From positions 93,214,181-93,278,180 of the forward strand of contig NC_086172.1 of assembly GCF_023053635.1 (NCBI RefSeq): 64,000 bases of DNA, written 5' to 3'. Origin of the DNA: Elgaria multicarinata webbii. Taxonomy: Eukaryota > Chordata > Lepidosauria > Squamata > Anguidae. Shown piece after piece: positions 14,401 to 25,149 of this stretch; the first letter of the stretch is position 1; every line of letters begins with the position of its first letter. The notes beneath the pieces are model-generated. The model ran no database searches. It saw only the letters and a program-made list of their open reading frames with translations, and was not told where the DNA came from. The translations under genes were made by a program, and so were the position numbers.

Positions 14401-17400
14401 TGGTCTGAAGCTCCTCCTAGCCAGTGGCTAAAGCGCAGAAATTGAGGAACATCTCTTTGCGTCATAGGGAAGGAAGAACCACAGAGGAACAGATATTTTG
14501 TTAGTAAGTACTTAGAAATCAATCTGAGAATACAAGCTTTGAGGATCGTTAGAAGGTCTGGTCAGCCAAGGGCAGAGACAAGTGGCCTGATTACCTATAC
14601 AAATAGACTCGGTGGTGTTGTAGGGTGTGGTTGGGATGCCTTCCGCACACCAACTCAGAAAGAACCTTCTCAGTAAGTACCAATGTTCCGTTCTACAGGT
14701 TGGTGTGAGGAAGGCATCCTACTATCAGACATGCTAAAGCTAAACACCTTTATTTGGGTGGGGAAAATCTGAGGCCGAGACTGTTGCACTGTTACTACTT
14801 GCTGGAGGACTCTCCTGCCAAAGGAGGCATCTTCTGAGGCACATGTGTCTATTTTGTAATGTCTTATGAAGGAATTAGGATGTGTCCAGGTGGCTGCCTT
14901 GCCAATTTCTGCCAGAGGGGCATTAGTACTTAAGGAGGCCGATGTGGCTGTTGCTCTAGTGAAGTGAGTCGTGACTTCTAGCCTCATAGGCCAAAAAAAT
15001 ACAGCTGCAGTGAGAATGCTTTCAGAGCCAGGTGGACTGCCCTGAGCTCCAGCCAGCTGATACTGTGGCGTTTTCCCTCTGGGTTCCATTTTCCTTGGGC
15101 CAAGAGCTGCAGTGGTCTCCCTACCCTTCAAGGCTGACATCTGTTGTCAATGTGATCCTCTCTGGCTCCTGGAAGGTGCTGCCCACCTAAAGATTTTGGA
15201 GGTCTTGCCACTACCTGAGGGAGTCTCTGATGTTTTGAGGAAGACATGTAGGGAGGTGATTCCTCTTTGCTATTTGAGCTTGGAAGGGTAATAGGAACTA
15301 CTGAAGAGGGTGAGAGTGCAGACTGGGCCAAGGGTACAGTCACAAGAGTTCCCCTTGAGGGAAGATCAACATTCCAGTGCTTGAGCCAAATGGAACATCT
15401 GGCCAGATTAGTAGCTGCTATGGAGCACATCTTATGGAGCACATCTTGTGTAGCATCTGCCAAGAAGGCAAAAGATTTAGAGAGTTTGATCAGTCCTCTA
15501 TAAAAAGTGGTCTGATCTAATTCCTTATTGTTTATTATAGCCCATCCATTAGATGAAAGCTCTAGCAAAATAACATGATACTGCTGAGGCTGTTAAAGAG
15601 AATCTGAAGATTTATGTACCCTTTTAAAAGTTGTATCCAATCTTTTTACTGTGTGGTCTTTTAGGGAAATGTCACCATCTTTTGGCATTACAGTGCCTGA
15701 CAGCAAAGCTGCCACAGGGGCATCTATTAAGGGAATTTTTAGTTCTTCCATCACATCACATGTTTTACTAACTCCTTTTTCCCCTGGAAGGGAGTTTCCA
15801 CTCATCCTTCATTAATTTATTAAAGGAATTAGGAAAAGATACCTCTCTGGTGGCTGGCTTGGGCTCTGGAAACATGGCTGCCCCCACCCCCCAAGGTAAT
15901 GATTGCTATTTCTCAGTTGTACTGGCTCGCTAGCTAGGGAGGCAATTGCTTTGGACAATAAAGGTAAAAAGTCCAGCCACCCTCTTCCCCTTCTGAAAAG
16001 AGCTCCTGCAGTGAAATTCTGGAGGAAGCACTGTCAGGGTGGGGCTCAGCCAAGGTGGTCTTGGGTTTGTTAGCACAACCTGTGGCTTTGGAGTGCGGGT
16101 CTGGAGAGTCATCACCATAGGCCACTGATGAGTGAAGACTATGGGAAAAACTGTGCTGTTTTGATTTGGAAGCCTTATTTTTATTTTAGTTTTAGTTTTG
16201 TTTTCTAAATGTGGAGGTGGAAGTCTCAGAAGTGTGCAAGCTTCTGGTGCATTTTGCAGAATGACTTGATCTCAAGGTTTCTTTCTCTAATTAAATGGTC
16301 AGCCAGATTGTCCAGTACAGCCTTAACGATCTGTGAGAAGCTGTACTTGAGATAGGTGGTGGGGCTATCTCATTGTTCTCTGTTTGAGCGATGGAGGAGG
16401 TGGAGGGAGGACAGGCTTCCCTTCGCAAGTTTGAATCGAAACTGCAACTTAAAATGGCCGCCCACTTTGTTTGGTGGGAAGCCTCCACGTGGGGGAGAAA
16501 AAAAGGATTTGATCTCACCCTTGAGGTTGTTGGAGCATTTATCTGCTCCATTGCTTCCTCCTTCTGTTCTGAATGAAGAAGGTGGCCATTTCTTTTGAGG
16601 CAGGGATCACACTATTCCTGGTGTCTAAGAGTATATTCACATTTCCTTACCATCGCTTCTCCACCTGCGCTTCTGTCCCTCATTTTTCTTTGGAAAGAGG
16701 AAGTAAACAACATGCACGACGAGGTCCATTCAGTGGACTGTTTCGATTGCACTGCTTCTCCTGCACACAGCAGGAGATAGCAGCAAGTTCCGTTTTTAAA
16801 AAAAGTCGTATTAAAAGGGGTCTACTTTGCTATGGAAAAACAAGTAAAAGGAGCGGGAGGCACACGAGAGGCAGACGACATCATCTAACGGATGCGTGCA
16901 CATCCATAAGTAGGCAATGGCAAGTCTGCAGTTAAATATTAGTCTGATGAACCTTTAAAAGACTCAGCAAGGGGCTGTAGCTAAGTGATGGGTGATGTTT
17001 TTGATCCTCCATGGCAGGAAGACTCAGCAGGCAGCCAGAGTCATTGTTTTCTTTTTCTTTTCAGGCTTTGAAATTGTTTTCTTTGCCGGAGAGGTCATGA
17101 AAAATGACAGGCAAGAAAATAAACTTTTTCTTTTTCTTTTTGTTAAGTGAAGGTGAAAATAAAGTCTGGTTGTGAGGGGAAAAAATGGGGTCAGGATATT
17201 TGAAAGACCACCTCCTCCCATTTGAAATTGCCCATAGTTGTTTTTATACTGTTGTTTTTATGTTTTTGATGGTTTTAAATTTTGTATACTTTTTTACTGT
17301 TTACTGTTTTTAACTTCTGTAAACCGCCCAGAGAGCTTCAGCTATGGAGTGGTATATAAATCCATATCATCACCATGGTATTGTTCTGGACCGCTTAGCT

Positions 17401-20400
17401 GGGATGGGCCTTGGAAGCACTGTTTTATGCTTCTCTGAGAGGCAATTTCAAAGGTGGTTATGGGGGACTTCTGTTTGACACTGTGGCCATGGACCTGTGG
17501 TGTACCTCAGAATTCCATTTTATCCCCGTTGGCATTTAACATATACATGAAACAGCTGGGAGAGATTGTCCAGAGTTTTGGCTCTCCGGACACCCAACTC
17601 TTATCTTTCCTTTCCACCTAAATCCAAGGAAGCTGTTCAAGTTCTAAATCATGGTCTGATGTCAATAATGGGCTGGATAAGGGAAAAGAAATTAAAGCTT
17701 AATCCAGAGGTGCTCCTTGGTTAGCAGATTAGAGAATAAGGATTCAAACTGTTTTGAATAGGTTAAATTCCCCTTTGAAGACTGAGGTTTGCAGTTTGGG
17801 TCTACTTATGGATACAGTCCTGAACCTGAATGCCAGGATTTCAGCATCGGTTAAGAGTAAGTTACATCCCATTTGGACTCCTGTTACATGCTTGACATGG
17901 GGTTGCCTTTGTTCAGAAACTTAGGTGATCCAGAATGCTGCAGTCAGATGACTGACTGGGGCCGATTGTAGGGAGCTCCCTTGTTGCAACAGCTTCATTG
18001 GCTACCGGTCTGTTTCTAGGCACAATTCAGAGTGCTGAATACGATTTATAAAGCACTATGCAACTTTGGACCAGGCTATAAGACCACACTCTCCTGAATG
18101 AAGATCCTCAGGAGAGGATCTTGAAGATCCTCAGGAGAGGCCTTTCTCTCTGACCAACCACCATGAGATATACATTTGGCAGGAACCATGAGACAGGGCC
18201 TTTTCAGTGGCTGCACCCTGGTTCTGAAATTCTCTGCCAATGGAGGCAAGGCTAGCTCCATCATTGTCATTCTTCCTCTGGCAGCCAAATATGTTTGTAT
18301 TCAGAGGTTCTTTTCCTTTTTAAGGAGAGTGTTTGCTAATGTAATTTTAACTGGTGGGTTTATTTCTTTTTTATGGATATTTTAATGGATTTTAATTCAT
18401 TTGCTTTTATTGTTAATTATAATTTTGTATTTATCTTGTATTTTATAGTTGTTAGACACTTCAAGCACTGATTGGAGTAGCAAGGTGAGACATAAGTTTG
18501 ATAAATAAATAAATATTTAAAACTACTTACGTGTCCTAAAATATTCATTGAACACTATTCCAGAAACTACCACAGTGACTACAATTAAGCCAAGGCACAA
18601 AGCAATTATCAAGGTTGAATCTGTTTCAGGATCTGTAAAAACAGAAAAATTCTGGTCTCACACATTACAAAATATTCACACAGTAAAAAACTGCAAACCA
18701 TTATCAGCCTTTTGTTGCAATCTTTTGGTAACAAGCTACATTTCATATGTGACTACCCAACAAACCATAAGGAAGTAGCATGAACACGGGTAATTCTATA
18801 ACGTATTATAGGAGGATGAACATTATGTCATGGGAAGGAAACATCGCATCATAGGCGAGCACAGGGCATACAGTATTTCAGTTTTATGTTGTGCTGACAT
18901 GCTGTTAAAGAGCAATACCTTAAGGCACATCACAAAGATGAGAGTTGGGGGAAAGGGAACAGAGTCTAGCCAGAGACCACCAACTCCAATCCCATCATGC
19001 CTCTCTGAGCATGGAAAAAGGGACTCAGCTGGTGCTGAGAAGAGCAGCCACTCCTCCCAGCACCAGCCTAGTCCACCACCTGAATCCCTGCTGTTATCTC
19101 CAATCTGGTGATTTTACATGGCCAAGCTTGCAAGTGCCACCAAATTATTTAGGGTGGTAAAAACAAAAATGGTCTGCAAAGAGCTACAAAATGGTCTTTC
19201 CCAACTCCGTGAATGGGCAACAAAATGGGAAATGCAGTTCAGTGTAAGTTAGTGTGGAGTGATGCATATTGGGGCACAACATCCGAACTTCCAATATGTG
19301 TACTGATGGGATCGGAGTTGGTGGCCACCGACTAGACTCTTTTCCCTCTCCCCCAACGCTCATGTGTCCTAAGGTACTGTGCTTTAATAGCATGTCAAGA
19401 AAATGTAAAGCTTATTGCATCTAATAAGGAAGGGATATTTATTTATTTATTTATTGTTGCATTTATATCCCACCTTTTTTCCTCCACGGAACCCAAGGCG
19501 GCGTACATAATCCTCCTCCTCTCCACTTTATCCTCACAACAACAATCCTGTGAGGTAGTGTGGGCTGAGAGTCTGTGATTGGCCCAAAGTCATTCAGTGG
19601 GTTTCCATGGCCGAGTGGGGACTAGACTCTGGGTCTCCCAACTGCCAGTCTGACACTGACCACCACTCCACACCATATCCAGCTAGGTCAAGGAGGTAGT
19701 AAATTCCTCAAGTGACAGAGCGATGTCAGTTTCTTTAAAAGAGGTGGTAATTGGGCTACTCCTGAAATCTGGATTATGTTAACAACTACAGGCTTGTAGC
19801 CAATATTCCCTTCCTGGGTGGGGTGCTTGTTCCTGTGGCTACTGGACAACTCCAGGCATACTCGAATGTGTTATACATGGGGCTGCCTTTGAAAACAGTC
19901 CAGAAATTTAATCTGGTCCAAAACAGGGCAGTGGAACTGTTAACGGGGACTGGCCAATAGGATCCTATTATGCCAGTACTTTTTCATCTGCACTGGCTGG
20001 GCCCGATTCAAAGCCCTAAACGGCTTGGGCCAGATTACCTGAAGGAACGCCTCCTCCCATACAGTATGTCACTGCCCAGACCCTAAGTTCATCTTCAGCT
20101 GTCCTTCTCCAGGAGCCCCTGCCAATGGAAGCAAGCTGGGTGGCTAACAAGAAGGGCCCCCTGTCTGCTGTGCAATGAGCTTCCCAGAGAGGAACACCTA
20201 CATTGTGCGCTTTCCTGCGCCTTTTTATTTTCCCAGGCATTTTAGCCTTTTAGTTCTGTTGCTTTAAATCTACTGTTGTATTTTAAATCTCTGCATTGCT
20301 GCTACGTTAATTTTGGTTTTACTTTCATACTGTAGTTTTACACTGTTTCATTTAAATTGTATTTTATTGATGTATTTTGTGGTTTTAATTGTTGTGAAGC

Positions 20401-23400
20401 GCCCAGAGAGCTTCAGCTACTGGATGGTATAGAAATGTAATAACTAACTAACCAACTAAATTATCACCTGGATGAGGGGTGGGCAACTTGTGGCCCTAGC
20501 ACCAGAGCTTGGCTCTCTTTTTTCCCCTTTGGTTCAGTGGTGCTCTTTTCCCTCAGTTTTGTACCTAGCCAGCGTAGCCAAAGATGATGGATGATGGGAG
20601 TTGTAGACTAAAACATCCGGAGAGCCACAAGCTGCTAATCGCTGACTGAGATGAACCAAGTGGTGCTGGTATGATGGTGATGATGACGATGATGTTTAGC
20701 AGCAGGAATAATTTTCCCAGATCTTCATAATAATCAGGCACTTGAATGTTAAACAGATTGGCAATACCCCTGGAGTACTTATCTTTCATTGCAGAGCAAC
20801 TATCTTTCATTGCAACTCATTCTGGGGTCAATATCTCCTAATTAAAAATATCAAGATTCCCATTCTAGGATTCATTCTGGAGTAAGCTCATGGCACAAGG
20901 AGTGTGGAGTGTCTCCCTTACTCAGCAGCAAAGAACCTCTATCTAACTTACAAGTAGGTGTACCCTCAAACTATTTTATCTGTAACCATGATATAAAATC
21001 TTGGAAGAAGAACTAGTGACAATAATTCAGAACATAATGATATGTAGAGAAGGAGAGAGAGAGAAACATACAGAATGATTACCTGTCACTTTCAAGGTGA
21101 CATTTAAAGTTGGATGTGTGGCAAAGGATTTGTGTTCCACAATACAACTATAGATGTTTCCATCATCTTGTGAAGTTGGTTGCAGCCTCAGCTTACTGGT
21201 GACATTGAAAGAGCCATCTCCGTTTTTCACAGAGGCCCCTGTGCAAATATAGTCTGCAGATACAGTTTTATCTGAAGCGTTCTTGGAATTTTTTTGCCAG
21301 TGAATTACAATCAAACTAGGGTAGAATTTCTCCACTGCACATGTCACTGTCTTCTCCTTGTCCCTTTCTATTGTAACCTCCTTGGGAAACAGGTTGACAA
21401 CAGGCTGAGCTGTAAAGAGATTAGAAACAAAATTCTATTAGCAATTGGATTTTCTCTCTTTATTTGTTATATTTTTACCCTGCTTTTCATTTAAAATCTG
21501 CCCTTAAAAGCAACAGTGGCACTTAGAATTGAATGCAAATACCGGTCAAAACAGAAAATGAAGATAACACTACAGGTACACAGAGAGCCATAGTCTAAAA
21601 GAAGAAGAAGAACTTTGGAGAAGGGTTGTTGAAAGAGGAGGCTTGAAGTAAGGGGGCAGAGAAGGGGGAACACTGAGGTAAGAGGGAGCTATGAAGAAAC
21701 CTGGCACCATTTTAGGTCAGGAGGGGCTGACTGTTGGAAGTACTCCTCAAGAGCAGGCAGAGTTTTTAGAAGCTTCCTAGTAGAAACAGTAGAGACCAAG
21801 AAAGCTCACAAACTGTTTAAGTTTCAAACAGAGCTTTACTGAAATATAGGTTGGTTTAATTAAATATATATTTACAGCACACACGTAGCATCAGATATTA
21901 TACAGCACATACACATACTCACATTGGTCACAGGAGAGAGATAGGATGATGATGAATAATAGACACACATAATTATGAGCTATATATACATGACAAAACT
22001 GTACAATCAGTCCAGCCAATAGTTGGCAGTTCGACCCAGCCAATTCGACCCACTCCACTAGTAACTAATTATTACAGTGTCCAGATGGTGACCTTGACAT
22101 TTTCCATTATGTCTTCAGTCAGAGGGCATACTAAAGCTGAGGAATAAAGAAAAACTGATCCATTCCAGGATCCAACACTGCCTACTATGGCTGCGCACTT
22201 TTTAATCAATGTTTTAACTGATGTGTTTTATGTTTTAATTATAATTCCATGCTATCTGCCTTTTATTGTTAACTGCGGTGAGGGAGGAAAGGGCACCTGC
22301 CTAGCCAGCCAGATCAGCTGAATCAACTCTGGCGATTAATGGGGTGACAGATATCGCAATCAGATTGCCTTCAGCACAGTTTTTGGTGAAAAGGCTGAAT
22401 ATAAATTTAATAAACCAAAAATAAAATCAATATGGGTCAATATGGGTGGACAAAGGAGAGGACTGCTGGGAAGTGTGGTCAAAACACACAAAGACCAAGA
22501 GAAATGGACAAAGTAAGCTGAGAAGCAGGTACTTGACGGGGGGGGGATGCTGTTGGTGACACAGTGTCTTTCTACACCTCCCAGCATACTGGAAGGGAGG
22601 GGGAGGCTCTCACGATATCCTGATCACAAGAGCCTCCCCCAGAGTGCACACGAGGTATGTGACGTCCTGGGAGGAAGCAGGGATGTAGCGAGTGCCTCTT
22701 TTTTTTAAGCAGCGGGGCCAGTTGCGGAAAAGCGAGGCCCTGCTCCACTGAAACTGTAAGTTTAAGAGAGAGAAAATGCCCACAATCCCCTCCCTGCCAT
22801 CCCAGGAGTGGTGAAATTGCTGCCACCCCCCTCCCGATAGGCATGGAGCCACGCTGCGTGGCTCTGTGCCAATTTCTGGTGCTGCGCTTACATGCAAGTA
22901 AGCGCGGCACCAGGAGGATCAGGTGCCCACATCTCTCACAGTCTTGGGATGATCCCAAGACCACAGAAAGAATCGGGTTTTCTCAGGGTTTATTTATCCC
23001 TGGGAAAACCTGCGCCCATCCCCCGCAGGAACTCAGCCATGACCAGCCCGGACTATCGGGCTGGTGTAAAAATGGCCACAGTTAAGGAGGAGGTGCTGAG
23101 GAGAACAGAGTATGGGTAAACTACACACCAGGCCCAGATGGCTGATGGCTATGTACCTCTGTTGCTTGGGAACATGGGCAGGAGGGTGCTGTTACACCTG
23201 TGTCCTGCTTGTGGATCCTGGTCAACTGCTGGCTGGCCACTGTGTGAACACAGTGCTGGAGTAGATGGATCCTTGGTCTGATCCAGCATGGCTCTTCGTA
23301 TGTTCAGAGACAGGAGTGTCTTTACACAACTTGCAGGAAGTGGAAAGGCAAAAGTAGGAGCCAGAGAGAATACTGTTATGTTCTCAGGCCTTTTTAAATA

Positions 23401-25149
23401 CCAGAGGGATTATCTTAAACTACCATGGATGTTGCTGTGTTTTATTCTGCCTCTGCTTTTTAATTTTGTCATATTGCTGATTTGTTTTAAAGTTGTAATG
23501 CCAACTTCAGAGTATTTTTCTACTGAAACTCCAGAAACAAATTGTATATATACATACATAAAGTATAGAATCTGAGAGGATTGTGACAGTTGCAGCATTC
23601 TGATCTGTCAAACCCGAGAGATCAATGAACATTAAAAAAAAAAAAAAAAAGTGGATATGGACCTAAATGTCAAATATTGATTTGAACTAGTCAGACTATT
23701 CTCCAGCTTCAGGTTTCTAGTAAATACATATAGTGGTCTCAGAGATGGTGTTGTGGACTCCATATCTTGTGGTCTTGGGAGACCTCAACATACACACCAA
23801 GGCCAATTTGTCTGAGGCTGCTTAGGATTTCATGGTGGCTATGACAATTTAACCCAGTGCATGTGGCAGGACATACATTGGAGTTGGTTTTCTGTACTGG
23901 TTGTTGGGCAACATGATATATGAGGTAATTTGAAATGGCTCCATTGTGATGGATAGATTATTATCTGCCTATGTCTGACCCACTGGCCACTCTTAGTTTT
24001 TGTAGGGTGGTAGACCAATTTTAATTGTTAGCCCCCAGCGACTGATGGATCTGGATGGTTTCCTTGGGGATTTTCCTGTGATCTCATGACATACATATGT
24101 ATTTAGTTAGGCCTTTAGACAATTCGAGAATTCTGAAATAGCAAGCTTTTTCTCTACAGTGCTGTACAGCAAAACCACTTACCAACTAGCTCTAAAAAGG
24201 TGGTTCCTTTATCTTTATCTGGAGTAACTGTCACAGAGCATGTATATGCTCCCCCTTCATTAACCTGTATTTGTGGAAGGAAGAGTTCAGCATTGCCTTC
24301 TTTTAGTTTGCTTTCATCCAATCTTGATCCATTTCTATGTGAAGTATGAATGCCGGAAATAACCGAGTATACTACTGTTTTCACTCCAGAAGTCTCCAGA
24401 TACCAGGTGACTGCTGTTTTATTGGTATTCAGGTCAGGAGCAGGGATCCCAGGGATATGACATGCAAGATTCACATCTGTATGCAAATGTGCTCTCTTCT
24501 GACTTTCCGTCTTCACTTCCAGGGTCCCTTCATTTAAAAATATATATGTTATTATTGGTAAGCAGGTTTGAAAAACTCTAAACTGTAGAAGACTATTAAT
24601 ATTTGTATCTCCCACTCCTGAATGGAACTTCCCACAATTGTTCAGGAACTATGCTGAGAAACAGCAGTGGGCCAACAGGGTCGGGTGGAGGGTAATAAGG
24701 CTCAGCACTGACTTAGAATGTCAATTTCCGCGTTTGCGTCAACATTGTGAAGTTGCCCTAGGCAGAAAAGAGCTGCACCTCTGAGAGCGGAAAGAGGGAC
24801 TCTGGCGCCCCACGCAGCCCACCCGCAAAACTTCCCACGGTTCGAGAAGTCTTGCTTCGTTCCCCCCGCGACGCGCCTTCGCCTTCGCCTTCCTCTCCCT
24901 TGTCGCCAGCAGAAGAGAGCAGCGGACTTGCGACGGAGCTCGCCGCTCGCTTCGCTCTTTGCTCCCTTGTCGAATGCGAGGGGAAGCGGCGCTGTCGCCC
25001 CGGCGCCGAGGCTGTGGAGCTGGCGCTGCTCCTTCTCCCGCTGCCTTGGCTGCGTTACCTGCCGGCTGGAAGACGCTGCCGCCGAGACACACCGCGAGGA
25101 GGCCAAGCAGGAGGCAGCGGCAGCCTCCCCAGACCCCTCTCCGCTTCAT
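5178..25149 (-). CDS. NCR3LG1: NCR3LG1 (B7-H6)-like immunoglobulin-superfamily gene, 9 exons seen
   Basis: Nine exons (25059-25149, 24183-24527, 21083-21409, 18531-18632, 13634-14020, 10228-10539, 9716-10030, 6973-7284, 5178-5485) sum to 2499 nt, exactly 833 codons in one open frame. Order: signal peptide, V domain, C1 domain, transmembrane segment, then five C-type Ig domains. The V domain ends with a run close to human B7-H6 (VTP.K..GT..LE.V) and the C1 domain shares NGDGSFNVTS..L...SQ.D. Human NCR3LG1 is a neighbour of NUCB2, which lies upstream here too. B7-H6 is a cell-surface ligand of the NK receptor NKp30; human B7-H6 has only V, C1, TM and a gag-like tail, so the five extra Ig exons are unusual. 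The last donor points to further exons beyond the left edge. It could also be two genes, a V-C1-TM gene followed by a C-domain gene without a visible leader. Orthology is inferred from domain similarity plus synteny. Confidence 0.72.
5640..5985 (+). mobile_element. L2 LINE 3' end
   Basis: Ends with an L2-like 3' UTR (TTGTAAGTCACCTTGGGTC) preceded by the decayed ORF2 C-terminus (CTGCCTGGCCAAAACATGGC). Lies in an intron of the Ig gene. Confidence 0.65.
6595..6724 (+). mobile_element. L2-type 3' tail
   Basis: TACACCGCTCTGAAATTTTG, GGGGAGCGGTATATATTG, then (AAAT)n. Confidence 0.6.
6973..7284 (-). CDS. NCR3LG1-like exon 8: C1-type Ig domain lacking both canonical cysteines
   Basis: 312 nt, phase 1-1, acceptor TTTTTTAAG|GT, donor CCAG|GTATGT. 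The C1 fold is recognisable (EVRDFYP, IEWLDGD, SSKLQLKP, FRVTHSS), but the B-strand Cys is Ser (LSLTSEV) and the F-strand Cys is Phe (ISFRVTH). Four other cysteines (DPCYG, DRCLT, NGCFK, EKCIS) may form a different disulfide pattern. Paired loss with an open frame and good splice sites looks like drift of a real domain rather than decay. Confidence 0.66.
8880..9600 (+). mobile_element. L2 LINE, ORF2 C-terminus and 3' UTR
   Basis: Decayed translation keeps LQLVQNAAARLL-like and LYWLPICFRSEFKALVMTFK, then KALNSLGR, the signature end of L2 ORF2, followed by GTACGCCACCCTGAGATCC and an AATAAATAAAG tail. It ends about 115 bp before an Ig exon. Confidence 0.8.
9716..10030 (-). CDS. NCR3LG1-like exon 7: C1-type Ig domain
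   Basis: 315 nt, phase 1-1, acceptor TTTTAATTACAG|TA and donor AAAG|GTGATT. Strand B is ITLSCFVKDFYP (the textbook C1 signature) and strand C is IYWKK, but the F-strand position expected to be Cys-x-V reads DFIVEIYHY, so the F-strand cysteine appears to be missing. Other cysteines (IKCVP, AECDI) might compensate. An L2 LINE end stops about 115 bp downstream of the donor. Confidence 0.66.
10228..10539 (-). CDS. NCR3LG1-like exon 6: C1-type Ig domain
   Basis: 312 nt, phase 1-1, acceptor CCTTCATAG|CA, donor TTGG|GTAAGC. Hallmarks are LTLSCRIYAFFP, VQWYKG and RFICKANL. Extra cysteines (NICCSTD, FFCYSS) could support an added disulfide or dimer contact. It is separated from the next domain exon by an intron of only about 200 bp, which suggests that exons 6 and 7 act as a pair. 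Confidence 0.68.
10735..10955 (-). mobile_element. CORE-SINE (MIR-like)
   Basis: Reverse complement has a tRNA-like head (GTTAGTGGTTCAGACTAGG, GAGTTCGAATCCTC) and a core TGACCTTGGGACTCTGTC with CCTAACTACCTCACAATATTG. Confidence 0.75.
10956..13633. other. Intron of the Ig gene, little recognisable
   Basis: Holds a CR1 3' end at 12190-12305 (- strand; GTTGGATCAGACCAAAGGTC) and a short TGCAATCCTGTGC-type repeat near 12870. No further exon found. Confidence 0.6.
13634..14020 (-). CDS. NCR3LG1-like exon 5: long C-type Ig domain
   Basis: 387 nt, phase 1-1, acceptor TTCCTTACAG|GT and donor AGAG|GTAAGT. The domain has strand-B and strand-F cysteines (ELLCLFSGF and DISCTIYI) but no Trp at the usual C-strand place (GITFFLK), and it is about 20 residues longer than its neighbours, with a Lys-rich insert (GSEKKK, ETKKKR). 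It is the most divergent of the C exons. Clean splice sites and an open frame argue that it is functional. Confidence 0.65.
14225..16640 (-). mobile_element. DIRS-type retrotransposon fossil
   Basis: Broken, with many breaks. Recognised parts: a gag-like region (~15250-16550) with the V(A)ALL…SLKD…LD motif layout shared with DIRS gag and the LAP2-alpha C-terminal domain, and a tyrosine-recombinase-like end (~14790-14960). No reverse transcriptase was recognised. Short inverted repeats near 14227-14262 and 14646-14681 fit a DIRS terminus. Moderately old; lies in an intron of the Ig gene. Confidence 0.6.
16620..16900. mobile_element. Interspersed repeat, copy 1
   Basis: Shares CACATTTCC, GAGGAAGTAAA, CATTCAGTG, CTTCTCCTGCACACAGC and AGGAGCGGGAGGCA in order with 39230-39620. 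Probably a hAT-like MITE; unclassified. Confidence 0.5.
17225..17365 (+). mobile_element. L2-type 3' tail
   Basis: AACCGCCCAGAGAGCTTCAG followed by a GGTATATAAAT end. Confidence 0.65.
17490..18515 (+). mobile_element. L2 LINE, RT to 3' end
   Basis: Decayed RT block (VPQNSILSPLAFNIYM, compare VPQGSVLSPLLFNIYM), the HWLP-like and FRAQFRVLN-like end regions, and an AAATAAATAAAT tail that stops 16 bp before the TM exon donor region. Confidence 0.75.
18531..18632 (-). CDS. NCR3LG1: NCR3LG1-like transmembrane exon
   Basis: 102 nt, phase 1-1, acceptor TTTTTACAG|AT and consensus donor ACAC|GTAAGT. It encodes a short acidic stalk (DPETDS) and one hydrophobic helix (LIIALCLGLIVVTVVVSGIV) followed by NEYFRT. 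If the donor is not used, the reading frame meets TAG after two more residues, giving a 290-residue V-C1-TM protein that resembles classical B7-H6 with a very short tail. If spliced on, five Ig domains would follow a membrane segment, which is topologically odd; skipping the exon also keeps the frame. Confidence 0.68.
18895..19398. repeat. Inverted ~90-bp repeat with CR1 fragment between
   Basis: 18895-18990 (TTAAAGAGCAATACCTTAAG … AGAGTTGGGGGAAAGGGAAC) and 19308-19398 are inverted copies. 19165-19290 (+) reads like a CR1 block (LREWATKWEMQFS-like), so these are probably colliding CR1 pieces. Confidence 0.55.
19435..19682 (-). mobile_element. CORE-SINE (MIR-like)
   Basis: Reverse complement: tRNA-like head, GGCCAATCACAGACTCTC core, CCTCACAGGATTGTTGTTGTG, GTGGGATATAAATGCAAC and an (AAAT)n tail. 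Confidence 0.75.
19760..20460 (+). mobile_element. L2 LINE 3' end
   Basis: KALNGLGQITRRNASS-like end of ORF2 in a decayed frame (CAAAGCCCTAAACGGCTTGG), then AGCGCCCAGAGAGCTTCAGC and TAATAACTAACTAA tail. Confidence 0.75.
21083..21409 (-). CDS. NCR3LG1: NCR3LG1-like exon 3: IgC1 domain
   Basis: 327 nt, phase 1-1, with acceptor CTTTACAG|CT and donor ACAG|GTAATC. C1-set hallmarks are all present: TVTCAVEKFYP in strand B, HWQK with Trp in strand C, and the F-strand YSCIVEH. Sequons NAS and NVT (twice) are visible. The D-E part (KNGDGSFNVTSKLRLQP) aligns with the membrane-proximal C1 domain of human B7-H6. Confidence 0.8.
21732..22177 (-). mobile_element. Solo LTR of an LTR retrotransposon
   Basis: 446 bp, TGTTGGA … TCCAACA ends on the (-) strand, an internal TATATATAGC box, and near-matching 5-bp flanks (CTGAC/CTGCC). 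No coding part adjoins it. It lies in an intron of the Ig gene. Family not determined. Confidence 0.6.
23105..23315 (+). mobile_element. CR1 LINE 3' end
   Basis: ATGGATCCTTGGTCTGATCC then AGCATGGCTCTTCGTATGTT, the common sauropsid CR1 3' terminus. A GC-rich unclassified repeat (22540-23085) precedes it. Confidence 0.65.
23690..24120 (+). mobile_element. L2 LINE endonuclease-region fragment
   Basis: Decayed translation LVVLGDLNIHTKANLSEAA resembles the GDFNIH block of L2 endonuclease, with weaker similarity on both sides. Confidence 0.6.
24183..24527 (-). CDS. NCR3LG1: NCR3LG1-like exon 2: IgV domain
   Basis: 345 nt, phase 1 at both ends; acceptor AAG|GG and donor TTG|GTAAGT. The 115-residue V-set domain has the B-strand Cys (VNLACHI), the C-strand Trp (VTWYLE), the acidic turn and the F-strand Cys (GGAYTCSV). 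N-glycosylation sequons are NKT and NGS. The end (VTPDKDKGTTFLELV) closely follows the human B7-H6 V domain. This is the domain that contacts NKp30 in human B7-H6. The acceptor tract is short and AT-rich, so the exact start is a little less certain than the end. Confidence 0.75.

Noticed and set aside
20565-20810. Hydrophobic frame (LFLLLNIIVIITII) as another TM exon
   Set aside because: The hydrophobic run comes from a CAT/ATC simple repeat, and no acceptor or donor in a fitting phase was found.
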